Positions 1 through 8,602 are shown, counted from the first letter of the stretch. The stretch: DNA of 37,557 nt from Nitrospira sp. (GCA_005116895.1 SWDO01000023.1:10185-47741), one strand, 5' to 3'. The notes: a model not told the origin generated them from the sequence alone. Numbers and translations: made by a program.

Positions 1-1597
1 AACAGCTCGGACTTGCCGATAGGTCGTTAGACCTTTCAGCACCTTCTGGATCCCATTCTGCAACAAGGTGACCATTCCATCCCGCATTGCCACGCTGAGA
101 ATTTCGGCTGTCCTCGCTTTGGCCTGGATCAGATTCTTGATATCTTCAGACCCAACCAGAAGCTCGTGCAGTGCCACTCGTCCCTTAAACCCGCTGTGAT
201 TACAAATCTCGCAACCACGTCCACGAGAGAGGGTCCAGTCTTCCGTGTAGGTCACTCCGAGCTTTCCCCAGTATCGCGCTCCATAGCCTTGCACGAGTTC
301 GTCATACTCTTGCTGAGTCGGATGGTAGGTTTCTTTGCAGTGAGAACAAATGCGTTTGCAGAGGCGCATGGCCAACACTCCCAACATCGCGTCGGCAAAA
401 TTGAACGAGTCGCAACCCATGTCCAGCAATCGAGTGACGGTTTCTACTGCGCTATTGGTATGGAGCGTGCTCATCACCAGATGGCCGGTGAGCGACGCTT
501 CGATCGCGATATCAGCCGTTTCTTTGTCGCGCATTTCTCCGATCATGATCACGTCCGGATCGGCCCGGAGAAATGCACGCATCGCCGTGGCAAAGGTAAA
601 CCCAATTTTCGGATGCACCTGGACCTGCCGTAACCCTTCCTGCGTAATCTCGATGGGATCCGTTACCTGCGGTAGGTAATGTGGCTACCCGCAATTCGAT
701 TTCACGATCCTTCGCTAATTTGTAGCGGATTTTTCCGTCCTGGGGTTTCCGTCGCTCGGCTATATCGAGGTTGGCCATGATCTTCAACCGCGACACAATG
801 GCACGCCGATAGACGGCAGGAATACGCATATAGGTAAAGCAGCTCCCATCGACACGAAACCGTACGGCTGTCTCCTTGCGATCCGAATAGGGCTCAATAT
901 GGACATCTGAGGCCCCTAATCGATACGCTTCAGCGATTACCTGGTTCGCGAGGCGCACAATGGCCGAATCATTTTCATCGATCTCTCCGGACTCGGCCTC
1001 GCCGTTTCGTTCAATGCCCGCTTCATCGACGAGTTCGCCCAGAATCTCTGTTATCGATCCTCCGTTAGCTTGACCTGTTGCGACAAGAAGATATTGTTCG
1101 ATATCCCGCCGAAGCCCGACGGAGAAGCGTGTCGTCGTCCCAGGGAACGCACGCCGGATATCGAGGCCTTTCTCCAGATCGTGTGGATCATTAATGATAA
1201 TGTCAAGGACAGACCCCTGTCGTTTCAACGGGATCCAGGCACTTCTTTTGAGATAGTCGAAGCTGAGGTTTTTCAAGAGCTCTGGGTCAATGACGGTGCG
1301 CTCATCATAAGAAACGTAGGGGCATTGGTAGAATTCGCTGAGCGCTGACCCGAGGGCAGACTTCGGCACGCGGTACTTATCGAGCAAGAGGGTTTCCAGA
1401 TCAATTTCCCGCGAGAGAGATTCTTCTATTGCAGCATCGAGTTCTGCCTGTTTGATCAGCCCACGATAGGCGATGCAGTCTAAGAGACTGCGCCCCATTG
1501 TCATCTTGCGAGGTGGTTTGCCCATCGACAGCTTTTTCAGACTGGCAACCGAGAGGACCTGCCGTTTCTGATAAGTTTCAGCGCTTTGAGTGATCAT
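1..1597 (-). pseudogene. pilB: PilB/GspE-type pilus assembly ATPase, interrupted by an internal deletion and frameshift; 3' end off the window
   Basis: Secretion/pilus extension ATPases of this family hexamerise at the inner membrane and power pilin polymerisation. The N-terminal part reads as an MshEN-type domain (about residues 35-150), then the N2 region with SDVHIEP and the arginine-rich segment up to ATLPTAGN. At about 657-661 the frame changes. The next open frame runs uninterrupted to base 1 and starts directly at DPIEITQEGLRQVQV, followed by the Asp/His boxes, Walker B-like GEMRD, HTNSAVETV, and a tetracysteine zinc site (CSHC ... CEIC). Relatives normally have roughly 65-70 residues between these points, including the Walker A loop GPTGSGKT; none of it is present. 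The start at 1597 follows an AGGATGAG ribosome site. The gene lies downstream of the minor pilin genes on the same strand. As written it cannot make a working ATPase; assembly error is a real alternative. Confidence 0.85.
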
Positions 1598-1684
1598 TCT
1601 ATCTCATCCTTTCACATCGACAATAAGAAGTTGTTTTCATGTCTCGGTCTCTCTCACTGATAGCACTCGAGCTTCATCTACAGC

Positions 1685-3151
1685 TCAATATCGCGTCATC
1701 CATGTACCAGGGGCACGATAGACCACGGGCAATCCACGATAGAACCCTCGACTGAGATCGTGGTCATACCACACCTCCAGTGTGCTTCCAGAACTGGCAG
1801 AGGTAATCGTCCCACCTGCTGCCACTGCTCCATACACTCTGACTCTTCCGGCTATCGTAATATCCCCGCTTGCGTGGAGCACCCCGTTGACATGCACGCC
1901 CGACAATTGAACGGGCATCCGAGCGATAGTGGTCCCCTGATCTGACGGAGGACTCAGTACCTTGATAGACTGTCCTGATCCACTGGGAGCAAGCAGAATG
2001 TGGCCTTGCACAACCGCCATGCCTTCAAAGTACGGATCCTGTAATCTGACTACCCCAAGATTGTCCAGCCGGGGGGCCGTCTGATCGAGTGTGTCAATGA
2101 AGATCAGACCCTGGTGATCGCCGGTTCCCTGTGAACGGAATACCTCGTCTGGGGAAATGCCACGTCCTGGCTCGATAATGCCTTGCGGATACAGAAGGCC
2201 TTCGCGATCAATGGCGAAATAGCGCCCGAATCGCTTGGCTACTCGCTTGAGGTGCTCATAGGTCCACTGATCAAGTCGAACTCCCGGAGTCGGATTCTGA
2301 CCTATATGAAGGTTGTGGGGGAAACGAGAAGTCCGTTCGGATGCTACCTGTGTCACCTGAACCGTCCCGCCTATCCACGCTTCAGCCCATCGATCTTCTC
2401 GTGGCATCATTTCGTCATAGGCTTGCCCGGTGACTGGAGCAAGTGCACTCTTCAGTGGGATCTCATCAAGCTGTGAGAGAATCAGATCACCCCCTACCTT
2501 TAACTCACCCCAATGCACAGCGACCGGTGATTCACTTCCTGACTGGAAGTGGCCGAGCTGCTGGCCCACCTGCACAGCGGCTCTTAACGGCGGTACGTCC
2601 ATCGCGCCCAACTGCATGAGGATCGATTGCCGAACCGGAGGATTGGTATTTGTTGCAACCGTGGTCTCGATCGTACACAGGAGGCCCGGCTTGGACGGCG
2701 CATAGACTTTGACGTCTTCTACCTGCCCTAAGTAGGTCATGGTGCGAAACATCCCTATCTCAGGATCGTTTAATAGTCTGTTATCTTCGGGATTGGCTGC
2801 CTGTAACCGCACATCCGGCTGATCTGCCGTGCCCACGAATTGTGATCGGCCAGTCGCATCAAAGAAGGATGGTGCGCCTTCCCTATCGCGATGTCTCTTT
2901 TCACGAAGAGACGCCAGCTGAGATAAGTCCGTCATTGTCTGGGGACTGTGAAACCAGGCCACCACCAACTCACCGGCCCCATCGGCCAGTTGTTGGGCAA
3001 CCGATGCCTGGTTTGCTAATCCAGCACTGACGACCTCTTGTCCGGCGAGATTGAGAAGCGTTACACCCAACAGCGAGAGCATGAGCGCGACGATCATAGC
3101 CCCCAGAAGCGCAATCCCCTGCTGACCGTCTTTGATAGTCCAATACAACAT
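1685..3151 (-). CDS. PilX-like minor pilin / pilus assembly protein
   Basis: This 488-residue protein begins with a prepilin-like segment: a short leader ending in QQG, then IALLGAMIVALMLSLLG as the single membrane helix. That matches the PilX N-terminal type found in type IV pilus minor pilin operons. The glutamate at mature position 5, conserved in most pilins, is absent, which recalls tip-located GspK-type subunits. The remainder is a large extracytoplasmic region. Its last 120 residues carry glycine/valine-rich repeats (VHVNGVLHASGDITIAG, VYGAVAAGGTI) that look like a small beta-helix or bactofilin-like fold. A GGAG site precedes the ATG, 10 bases after the PilW-like gene. Role by context: part of a priming or tip complex. 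The exact family beyond PilX is uncertain. Confidence 0.75.
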   Translation of the reverse strand: MLYWTIKDGQQGIALLGAMIVALMLSLLGVTLLNLAGQEVVSAGLANQASVAQQLADGAGELVVAWFHSPQTMTDLSQLASLREKRHRDREGAPSFFDATGRSQFVGTADQPDVRLQAANPEDNRLLNDPEIGMFRTMTYLGQVEDVKVYAPSKPGLLCTIETTVATNTNPPVRQSILMQLGAMDVPPLRAAVQVGQQLGHFQSGSESPVAVHWGELKVGGDLILSQLDEIPLKSALAPVTGQAYDEMMPREDRWAEAWIGGTVQVTQVASERTSRFPHNLHIGQNPTPGVRLDQWTYEHLKRVAKRFGRYFAIDREGLLYPQGIIEPGRGISPDEVFRSQGTGDHQGLIFIDTLDQTAPRLDNLGVVRLQDPYFEGMAVVQGHILLAPSGSGQSIKVLSPPSDQGTTIARMPVQLSGVHVNGVLHASGDITIAGRVRVYGAVAAGGTITSASSGSTLEVWYDHDLSRGFYRGLPVVYRAPGTWMTRY

Positions 3152-3161
3152 ATCTTCACTC

Positions 3162-3920
3162 CTATGATCGAAGGCTTACTTCCCGCATCATTCGATGCAG
3201 GGAGTGATTCGACTCGATTTCAAGCACGACTCGCTTCACGAGCGATGGCTGCTGCGTGACATGCCCATGCTCGTCCCAATACGAAAAATGTAGATCTTCC
3301 AGATCTCCGATGAGCGTATTCGCTCCTCCATCGACCATCCGCATGAGGTGCACAGTTCCGTTTTCACTTCGCTTGGTGTAATAGCCCACCCGATTGTTCA
3401 CTTCCACAGAGGCACCGGTGGGAAAAGACGAGGCCACTGGCTCAGTCAAGATCAGCTGATAGTGCTGCCCTGACCGGGAAAGTCTATGGGTTTCGCAGGC
3501 GTGCTGACCACAAATGATGACGGTCTTTCCCTCACTCCATCCGTTCCCATCCTGCACCGTAACCACTGATTGACCCGGCACAACCGGACCAGTGGTTATT
3601 GTTCGATGGTCGCTGACATTGGCATGAAAGCGAAATGCATCTGGAGCCGTTGAGATGATTGACTCGGCAACCGCCAAACGGACCTCTTGTTCGAATATTT
3701 CTAGCCCTAGTCGGAGGTCTTGCTGGTGTCTCAGGTCCTTTTGCTGTTTACTCGCATGGACCTGCGCAACATTGAAGGCATTCAACGCTGCGGCCAATAC
3801 GATCACTCCGGCCGTCAAACTGACCATCAATTCGGTCAGACATACTCCACTCTTGTCGAATAGAAGGTCGATGGAGCGCCGGCCCCGCCTGTCCGACCTG
3901 GTTACATCTTTTTGATTCAT
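3162..3920 (-). CDS. PilW-like minor pilin
   Basis: A 252-residue prepilin-like protein. A 24-residue basic leader ends in KSG and is followed by VCLTELMVSLTAGVIVLAA, giving Gly at -1, Glu at mature position 5 and a hydrophobic helix. Position +1 is Val rather than the common Phe or Met. The rest resembles PilW: a coiled first third (QQKDLRHQQDLRLGLEIFEQEVR), then a beta-rich domain ending in REVSLRS. The start codon shares ATGA with the stop of the PilV-like gene, so translation is probably coupled. The peptidase encoded upstream at 5128-5913 is the likely processing enzyme. Confidence 0.75.
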   Translation of the reverse strand: MNQKDVTRSDRRGRRSIDLLFDKSGVCLTELMVSLTAGVIVLAAALNAFNVAQVHASKQQKDLRHQQDLRLGLEIFEQEVRLAVAESIISTAPDAFRFHANVSDHRTITTGPVVPGQSVVTVQDGNGWSEGKTVIICGQHACETHRLSRSGQHYQLILTEPVASSFPTGASVEVNNRVGYYTKRSENGTVHLMRMVDGGANTLIGDLEDLHFSYWDEHGHVTQQPSLVKRVVLEIESNHSLHRMMREVSLRS

Positions 3921-4402
3921 CGTAGCCCCACAAAGTTTGGATTGGTTCGAATGGTTGCCATTTGCACCTCTCTCTTGTGCCCATTAAGGCCGGAGTAAGA
4001 CGCGACCGCTCGAATCCTTACCATGGTGGTGGAACGTAGTGGCCCTGGATGTTCAGCTTCAATCGTCCACACGACCGTCACCCCGTCACGCTCGTAGCCG
4101 GCTGTGTAGATGCCATCATCCGCAGTTATGTCGGAGCCTTGGCCATCATCGGCCATGAGCGATTCTGGAACACCATCGTGATCGAGGTCATCGTCCAGAA
4201 GAGACTGCCAGCGAACGGACCGTTTCGCTTCCAGCCGTGCCTGGGCCAACTCAACCGCCTTACTGTGCAAGCCGCCCTGTTGTACGTGCCTAGATGATAT
4301 CTCCACTGCACCCAGGGTACCCATCAGAGCAACTCCGGTAATCACCATTGCCACCATCACTTCGACCAGACTGAAACCATCATGCTTCATCGTTCGTCTC
4401 AT
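3917..4402 (-). CDS. PilV-like minor pilin with a Ca-binding-like Asp loop
   Basis: A 161-residue type IV prepilin. The leader MRRTMKHDG is followed by FSLVEVMVAMVITGVALMG, with the canonical Gly(-1)/Phe(+1) cleavage site and Glu at position 5. This is the clearest pilin signature of the cluster. Residues 66-98 are acidic and rich in Asp and Gly (DDDLDHDGVPE, then DDG...ADDGIYT), resembling calcium-binding DxDxDG loops. That is inferred from pattern only. The gene overlaps the FimT-like gene by four bases (ATGA) and the PilW-like gene by four bases, so the three are almost certainly co-translated. Confidence 0.75.
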   Translation of the reverse strand: MRRTMKHDGFSLVEVMVAMVITGVALMGTLGAVEISSRHVQQGGLHSKAVELAQARLEAKRSVRWQSLLDDDLDHDGVPESLMADDGQGSDITADDGIYTAGYERDGVTVVWTIEAEHPGPLRSTTMVRIRAVASYSGLNGHKREVQMATIRTNPNFVGLR

Positions 4403-4830
4403 AGGAGTGAGACCCGACCCGTAATGCTCACGGTGAGCTGCTGGGTCTGCCCTTCTAAGCTGTGTAGTTCAATCGTCGTGGCACTGGCCGAGCGTCCGCT
4501 TGGATGGAAGAGTATTTCCGGCCCTGCGCTGGGCTCTTCGATCACAATCCCCTTTCCTCCATAGCGATAGATGTGATGCGTGGTCGCAGTATTGATGAAC
4601 TGAGTAGTAAGGGCCTGCTGTTCCCGGTCAACGATGATTCGAACACGATCCCGATAGGCCATCGCCAGCTGGCGTGCAAGGCGTAGTTCCGAAGCAATTT
4701 CTTCGGTCGTACAACGGATCTGAGTGCGCGAGTTGAGGACCGAGTAGTTGGGGAGGGCCATCGTGGCGACTATCCCTATAATCGCCACGACCACCATGAG
4801 CTCCATCAATGTCTTGCCTTCTTGCTTCAT
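4399..4830 (-). CDS. FimT/GspH-like minor pseudopilin
   Basis: A 143-residue protein with an N-terminal methylation-type sequence: MKQEG followed by KTLMELMVVVAIIGIVATMALP. Glycine -1 and Glu +5 are present, but mature residue +1 is lysine where Phe, Met or Leu is usual. The rest fits the GspH/FimT pattern: RLARQLAMAYRDRVRI after the helix, then FHPSGRSASATTIEL and GRVSLL near the end. A strong AGGAGAG site lies just upstream. It is the first gene of the overlapping minor pilin run. FimT-like subunits are minor components that help initiate the pilus, and some bind DNA during uptake; nothing here decides whether this one does. Confidence 0.8.
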   Translation of the reverse strand: MKQEGKTLMELMVVVAIIGIVATMALPNYSVLNSRTQIRCTTEEIASELRLARQLAMAYRDRVRIIVDREQQALTTQFINTATTHHIYRYGGKGIVIEEPSAGPEILFHPSGRSASATTIELHSLEGQTQQLTVSITGRVSLL

Positions 4831-5127
4831 ACTCTCCTGACAATGTCTGCACTGGTTTGGTAGTGCGACGCTATCTCAAAACTCGTGCCACTCATGATTG
4901 AAGCCTCCACAGATTGACTCCGTATCAAGCAAGGGCTGACTACAAGTCCCTGAGCTATTGAATCGATGGAACCAAAGAGCGCTTATAGAAGAAAGGTCCG
5001 GGATGATCAGGAAGGCATGCCGTCTCGCTGGAAGGAAATGATTGTAGATAGGAGCAGTACCTTAAGAGATACAGTTCTTGACAGAAGAGATACAGTACGA
5101 AATGGGGGGAATCGGCCAGGAGAGCCG
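4831..5127. other. Intergenic region between the prepilin peptidase gene and the minor pilin run
   Basis: This 297-base gap holds no convincing gene. It is the probable site of the promoter for the minor pilin genes. Its only clear structure is a pair of direct repeats at 5064-5075 and 5085-5096 (listed separately). I saw no terminator with a T-run after the peptidase gene. Confidence 0.5.
5064..5096. repeat. Two 12-bp direct repeats, 21 bp apart
   Basis: AAGAGATACAGT occurs at 5064-5075 and again at 5085-5096. The 21-base period equals two helical turns, so a dimeric or cooperative regulator could bind both copies on one DNA face. They lie about 235-265 bases before the FimT-like start codon (4830) and directly after the peptidase gene. 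The function is inferred from spacing and position only. Confidence 0.5.
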
Positions 5128-5913
5128 TTATCCGGCCAAGAGCCCTTGATACCAATCAAGGAGAAACTGGCCAAAGAAGAGTGAAACCAGCGCACCACAC
5201 ACCAGAAACGGTCCGAAGGGAATATAGTCTTCGCGTTTGATCACCTGTGTGGCGATCAGGGTAAGCCCCACAAGTGATCCCAGCAACGACCCTACCATGA
5301 TCGTCATCAGGGCAGGCTTCCATCCCAGAAACGCACCTATCATCGCCAGAAGCTTGATGTCCCCTCCCCCCATCCCCTCTTTCCCAAAGAGATAGGGGCT
5401 GGCCCACGCTAGGAGCCACAAGATTCCTCCTCCGACGAGCACTCCCAACATGCTATCCAGGAAGCCAAGGGGTAGAACGGTCGCGGCACAGACAAGGCCC
5501 ACAATGATCCCAGGAAAGGTTACGGCATTGGGGATGATCTTATGAGAAAGATCCGTCCCAGCTACCACAAGGAGGGCTGAATAGAGCAAGCCGTACGCCG
5601 CTGTAGCCCAGCTTGGGCCGAAGAACCAGAAGAGCCCTATATAACCTAAGGCATTCAGGATCTCGACCATGGGATAGCGAAAAGGAATGCGCACGCCACA
5701 ATGCCTGCACTGTCCAGCCAACACCACGTAACTGACGATGGGAATGTTATCGTACCAGGCAATGGGATGGGTACATCTTGGACAATGAGAGCCGGGCCAC
5801 GCAATCGATTCCAGCCGTGGTAACCGGTAGATACAGACGTTGAGAAAACTGCCGATGAGGGCACCAAAAAGTCCGGCAATCAGGAGCGGGAACAGGATTG
5901 GTCCATCATGCAT
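5128..5913 (-). CDS. pilD: Prepilin peptidase / N-methyltransferase
   Basis: A type IV prepilin leader peptidase (PilD/GspO, aspartic protease family A24) of 261 residues, the usual length. It cleaves after the leader glycine of pilins and methylates the new N-terminus in the inner membrane. Visible features are an N-terminal GSFLNVCIYRLP block, two CxxC pairs in the cytoplasmic zinc domain (HCPRC and CRHC), the first catalytic Asp in GTDLSHKIIPN, the second in GMGGGDIKLLAMIGA, and about seven membrane segments. It precedes the minor pilin genes on the same strand, so its substrates are encoded next door. The start at 5913 is chosen because GALIGSFLNVCIYRLP lies at the expected distance. Confidence 0.93.
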   Translation of the reverse strand: MHDGPILFPLLIAGLFGALIGSFLNVCIYRLPRLESIAWPGSHCPRCTHPIAWYDNIPIVSYVVLAGQCRHCGVRIPFRYPMVEILNALGYIGLFWFFGPSWATAAYGLLYSALLVVAGTDLSHKIIPNAVTFPGIIVGLVCAATVLPLGFLDSMLGVLVGGGILWLLAWASPYLFGKEGMGGGDIKLLAMIGAFLGWKPALMTIMVGSLLGSLVGLTLIATQVIKREDYIPFGPFLVCGALVSLFFGQFLLDWYQGLLAG

Positions 5914-6011
5914 AATTGCCCAGAGTTCTTTCCCTACCCAGTAACCCTACTAGGGCCGAAGTGCCTTTCTTTACATTCGTGTAGGATCGTTCCATAATAG
6001 CTTCGCTGGAT

Positions 6012-6066
6012 GAAGTGTAATTCACTTCTGCGTATATGAGTATACCTGAAGCATAGACCTACGTAG
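6012..6066. promoter_or_regulatory. Cluster of three dyads in the divergent luxR-like / pilD gap
   Basis: Between the divergent starts at 5913 and 6085 there are three close dyads: GAAGTG-N5-CACTTC (6012-6028), GTATA-N4-TATAC (6032-6045) and CTACGTAG (6059-6066). Such an array fits operator sites for a dimeric regulator controlling one or both directions. The adjacent small LuxR-type protein is an obvious candidate, but that link is inference. Confidence 0.4.
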
Positions 6067-6084
6067 TATGGAGAACTAACTATT

Positions 6085-6363
6085 ATGGCGAAGGCAACTG
6101 CAAAGCCACGGCCTCGAAAATCTCTTGCCAATCTTGAACCTCCGGCGCGCACGAAACGGCCTGAGTCGCTCACGTCACGCGAACAGGAAATTTTGGAATT
6201 GATCTGGGCGGGATTTAAAAACAAGGAAATCGGGCAACGGTTGAAGATCAGCGTCAAAACCGTTGAAGCCCACCGCGCCAATATGATGAAAAAAATGCGC
6301 GTGTCGAATACGGCTCAGCTGCTGAAGATGGCCATCCAGGGCGGCGCACTCAAGATCCGCTAG
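6085..6363 (+). CDS. Single-domain LuxR/GerE-type DNA-binding protein
   Basis: A 92-residue protein consisting of a basic tail of about 28 residues and one LuxR-type helix-turn-helix. The core reads LTSREQEILELIWAGF, then NKEIGQRLKISVKTVEAH and RANMMKKM, which carries the residues typical of the GerE fold. There is no receiver or autoinducer-binding domain, so it cannot sense phosphorylation or a ligand through a standard domain of its own. GGAG lies upstream of the ATG. Its 3' end overlaps the 3' end of rlmB by 14 bases on the opposite strand. It is divergent from pilD, which makes the pilus cluster a plausible target. Small stand-alone proteins of this kind are known, but their ligands generally are not. 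Confidence 0.8.
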   Translation: MAKATAKPRPRKSLANLEPPARTKRPESLTSREQEILELIWAGFKNKEIGQRLKISVKTVEAHRANMMKKMRVSNTAQLLKMAIQGGALKIR

Positions 6364-7138
6364 AGTCAGGCCGGTCCTGAGTTGCTCGGCGTTGACGAAC
6401 CGCTTCGAAGAGAACGATGGCTGCCGCAGCGGACACGTTCAACGATTCGACCTGGCCACTCAGAGGAATGCGGACGCATTCATCGCAGTGTTGCAAGACG
6501 CCAGGTCGGATTCCCGTTCCTTCTCCTCCCAGGACGAGCCCAACCGGTCCTCGGAGATCGACATCCGTAAATATCTTGCTCGCCGATGGGATGACCCCGT
6601 AGATCCACACTCCAACCGCCTTCAACGACTCAATCGATCTGCTGATATTAGTCACGCGCGCAACGGGAATGTGATCGATCGCTCCGGCCGAAGCTTTTGC
6701 CACCACTGAGGTCAGTCCGGCGGCTCGGCGTTCGGGAATAAACACTCCATGGGCACCCGCGCCCTCTGCCGTCCGAAGCACGGCGCCGAGATTGTGTGGA
6801 TCTTCGACTCCGTCCAGGATTACTAAGAGCGGCGGCTCGTTCCGTTGTGCGGCACGAGCCAGAATCGATTCTTCCGTTTGATAGGCTTTTGCGGCGGCAA
6901 AGGCCACGACGCCTTGGTGCTTGCCGTTAGATACAAGACGATCGAACGAAGCGAGGGGCTGAACATGAATGGGAACACGCTGAGATCGAGCTAGCTGGAC
7001 CACATCAGTGAACTGTTTGTCGGTTCGAAGAACCAACAGACGTTGTAATGGCCTGTTTCCGGCTTTCAGCGCTTCGCGTACGGCATGGAGGCCGTAGAGA
7101 ATTTCCTGCGCCTCAGCGCTTCCATCGGGTTGTGCCAT
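6350..7138 (-). CDS. rlmB: 23S rRNA 2'-O-ribose methyltransferase, SpoU/TrmH type (RlmB-like)
   Basis: An SPOUT-superfamily methyltransferase of about 262 residues. The family member RlmB methylates the 2'-O of G2251 in 23S rRNA using S-adenosylmethionine. The N-terminal substrate-binding domain starts ILYGLHAVREAL. The SPOUT motifs are DGVEDPHNLGAVLRTAEGAG, LVLGGEGTGI and the C-terminal knot strand IPLSGQVESLNVSAAAAIVLFE. An in-frame start exists at 7174, but ATG at 7138 is preferred: GAGGA lies before it and it gives the normal N-terminus. This start overlaps the end of cysS by 26 bases, implying translational coupling. The gene is the last of the surE-dedA-cysS-rlmB run. Confidence 0.92.
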   Translation of the reverse strand: MAQPDGSAEAQEILYGLHAVREALKAGNRPLQRLLVLRTDKQFTDVVQLARSQRVPIHVQPLASFDRLVSNGKHQGVVAFAAAKAYQTEESILARAAQRNEPPLLVILDGVEDPHNLGAVLRTAEGAGAHGVFIPERRAAGLTSVVAKASAGAIDHIPVARVTNISRSIESLKAVGVWIYGVIPSASKIFTDVDLRGPVGLVLGGEGTGIRPGVLQHCDECVRIPLSGQVESLNVSAAAAIVLFEAVRQRRATQDRPDSSGS

Positions 7139-8591
7139 CAGGCTTGTCCTCAATGATGATGCCCTGCGAAGCAAGCGACTTCCTTATTTCATCTGCTCGC
7201 TGAAAGTCCTTTCTACGGCGGGATTCATTTCGCTCCCGTAACAGATCTTCGATCTCAGTATCAGCTAGTCCGGATGTCTTCACACTAATCGGCATGGCAT
7301 CGTCAGTTTCCTTGGCTTGACCAATTGGTACAACAAACGGCCCAAACTGCCACTTGTTCAACTGAAAGAGCCCAAAGTTTTCTCCAAGACTCCGAAACTC
7401 TTCCCTGACCCTTTTGCGTGCGGACATGGATAAACCTTGACCGAGCAGCTTATTGACGTTGGCTTTCATGCCTTGTAAGGCGGCGACCGCTTCGGGTGTA
7501 TTCAGGTCGTCATCCATGGTTGATTGAAACGTCACCCGACACCGTTCGATCACTTCACGGAGTTTCTGATCGGCTGTGGCTCTTTCTTCCGGTTCGTCCA
7601 ACCGTTGAAAGAGATCGTAGAAGCCATTCAGCGCACTCTTTGCTTCTTTCAATGCTTGGTCTGAGAAATCGAGCGGTCCGTGATAATGGGTCGAAAGAAG
7701 AAAGTACCGCAAGATCTCTCCCGTCACATCCTCCGGCCATTCAGACTTCTCGAAAATCTCCCGAATCGTGAAGAAGTTCCCCAGCGACTTCGACATCTTT
7801 TCTTTATTGATCTGAACGAAGCCATTGTGGACCCAATAGCGTGCGAATTCTTTTCCCGTCGATCCGCATGATTGGGCAATCTCGTTCTCATGGTGCGGGA
7901 AAATGAGATCCATCCCACCACCATGGATGTCGAAGGTTTCACCGAGGTGCCGGATCGACATGGCGGAGCACTCGATATGCCAGCCTGGCCGCCCTGGTCC
8001 CCATGGGCTTTCCCATGTCGGCTCACCTGGCTTACTACTCTTCCACAGGGCAAAGTCCATCGCGTGGCGCTTCCGTTCATCCACGTCCACACGCGCGCCG
8101 GCTTGCAAGTCCTCGAGTCGTCGTTTTGACAGCCGTCCGTACTCCGGATACTTGGAGACTTCAAAATACACATCCCCGTCCACCACGTACGCCAACCCCT
8201 TTTGGACCAATTGTTCTGTGAGTTTGATGATGTCGCCGATATGCTCCGTGGCCTTCGGCTCTTCCGTCGCAGCTCGAATGCCCAGCTTGCCCATATCCTC
8301 ATGGTAGGCCTGGATGTACTTGGCCGTCACGACATCACAAGAAACACCTTGTTCATGTGCCCGCTTGATGATCTTGTCATCGACATCGGTGAAGTTCTTC
8401 ACGAAGGTCACCGTGTAGCCACTGTATTCCAAGTAACGCCGGAGCACGTCGAAAACCAGCGCACTCCGTGCATGACCGATATGACAATAGTCGTAGACGG
8501 TCACACCGCACACATACATCCTCACCGTCTTCGGCGTGATCGGCTCAAACGGCTCCTTCTTTCCCGTCAGCGTATTGTAGATCTTGAGCAT
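7113..8591 (-). CDS. cysS: Cysteinyl-tRNA synthetase
   Basis: A class I aminoacyl-tRNA synthetase of 492 residues that charges tRNA-Cys. Seen directly: the zinc cysteine in MYVCGVTVYD (Cys28), the HIGH signature at residues 37-40, the WHIECSAM and HHENEIAQS zinc-site segments, and KMSKS in EKMSKSLGNF near residue 268. The C-terminal helical region ends in the usual RADEIRKSLASQGIIIED block. The ATG is 11 bases after the dedA stop, and the 3' end overlaps rlmB. Length and motifs are normal. Confidence 0.97.
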   Translation of the reverse strand: MLKIYNTLTGKKEPFEPITPKTVRMYVCGVTVYDYCHIGHARSALVFDVLRRYLEYSGYTVTFVKNFTDVDDKIIKRAHEQGVSCDVVTAKYIQAYHEDMGKLGIRAATEEPKATEHIGDIIKLTEQLVQKGLAYVVDGDVYFEVSKYPEYGRLSKRRLEDLQAGARVDVDERKRHAMDFALWKSSKPGEPTWESPWGPGRPGWHIECSAMSIRHLGETFDIHGGGMDLIFPHHENEIAQSCGSTGKEFARYWVHNGFVQINKEKMSKSLGNFFTIREIFEKSEWPEDVTGEILRYFLLSTHYHGPLDFSDQALKEAKSALNGFYDLFQRLDEPEERATADQKLREVIERCRVTFQSTMDDDLNTPEAVAALQGMKANVNKLLGQGLSMSARKRVREEFRSLGENFGLFQLNKWQFGPFVVPIGQAKETDDAMPISVKTSGLADTEIEDLLRERNESRRRKDFQRADEIRKSLASQGIIIEDKPDGTTRWKR

Positions 8592-8602
8592 GTGTAGACC
8601 CG

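Noticed and set aside
166..633. 155-residue open frame on the plus strand
   Set aside because: It lies entirely opposite the conserved C-terminal half of the PilB-like ATPase and has no recognisable domain or ribosome site.
5078..5106. TTGACA on the plus strand as a promoter
   Set aside because: No acceptable -10 element lies 16-18 bases downstream, and it points away from any gene on that strand.
7724..8302. 192-residue minus-strand open frame within cysS
   Set aside because: It is an out-of-frame reading of cysS, arginine- and serine-rich as expected for a shadow frame, with no independent signals.
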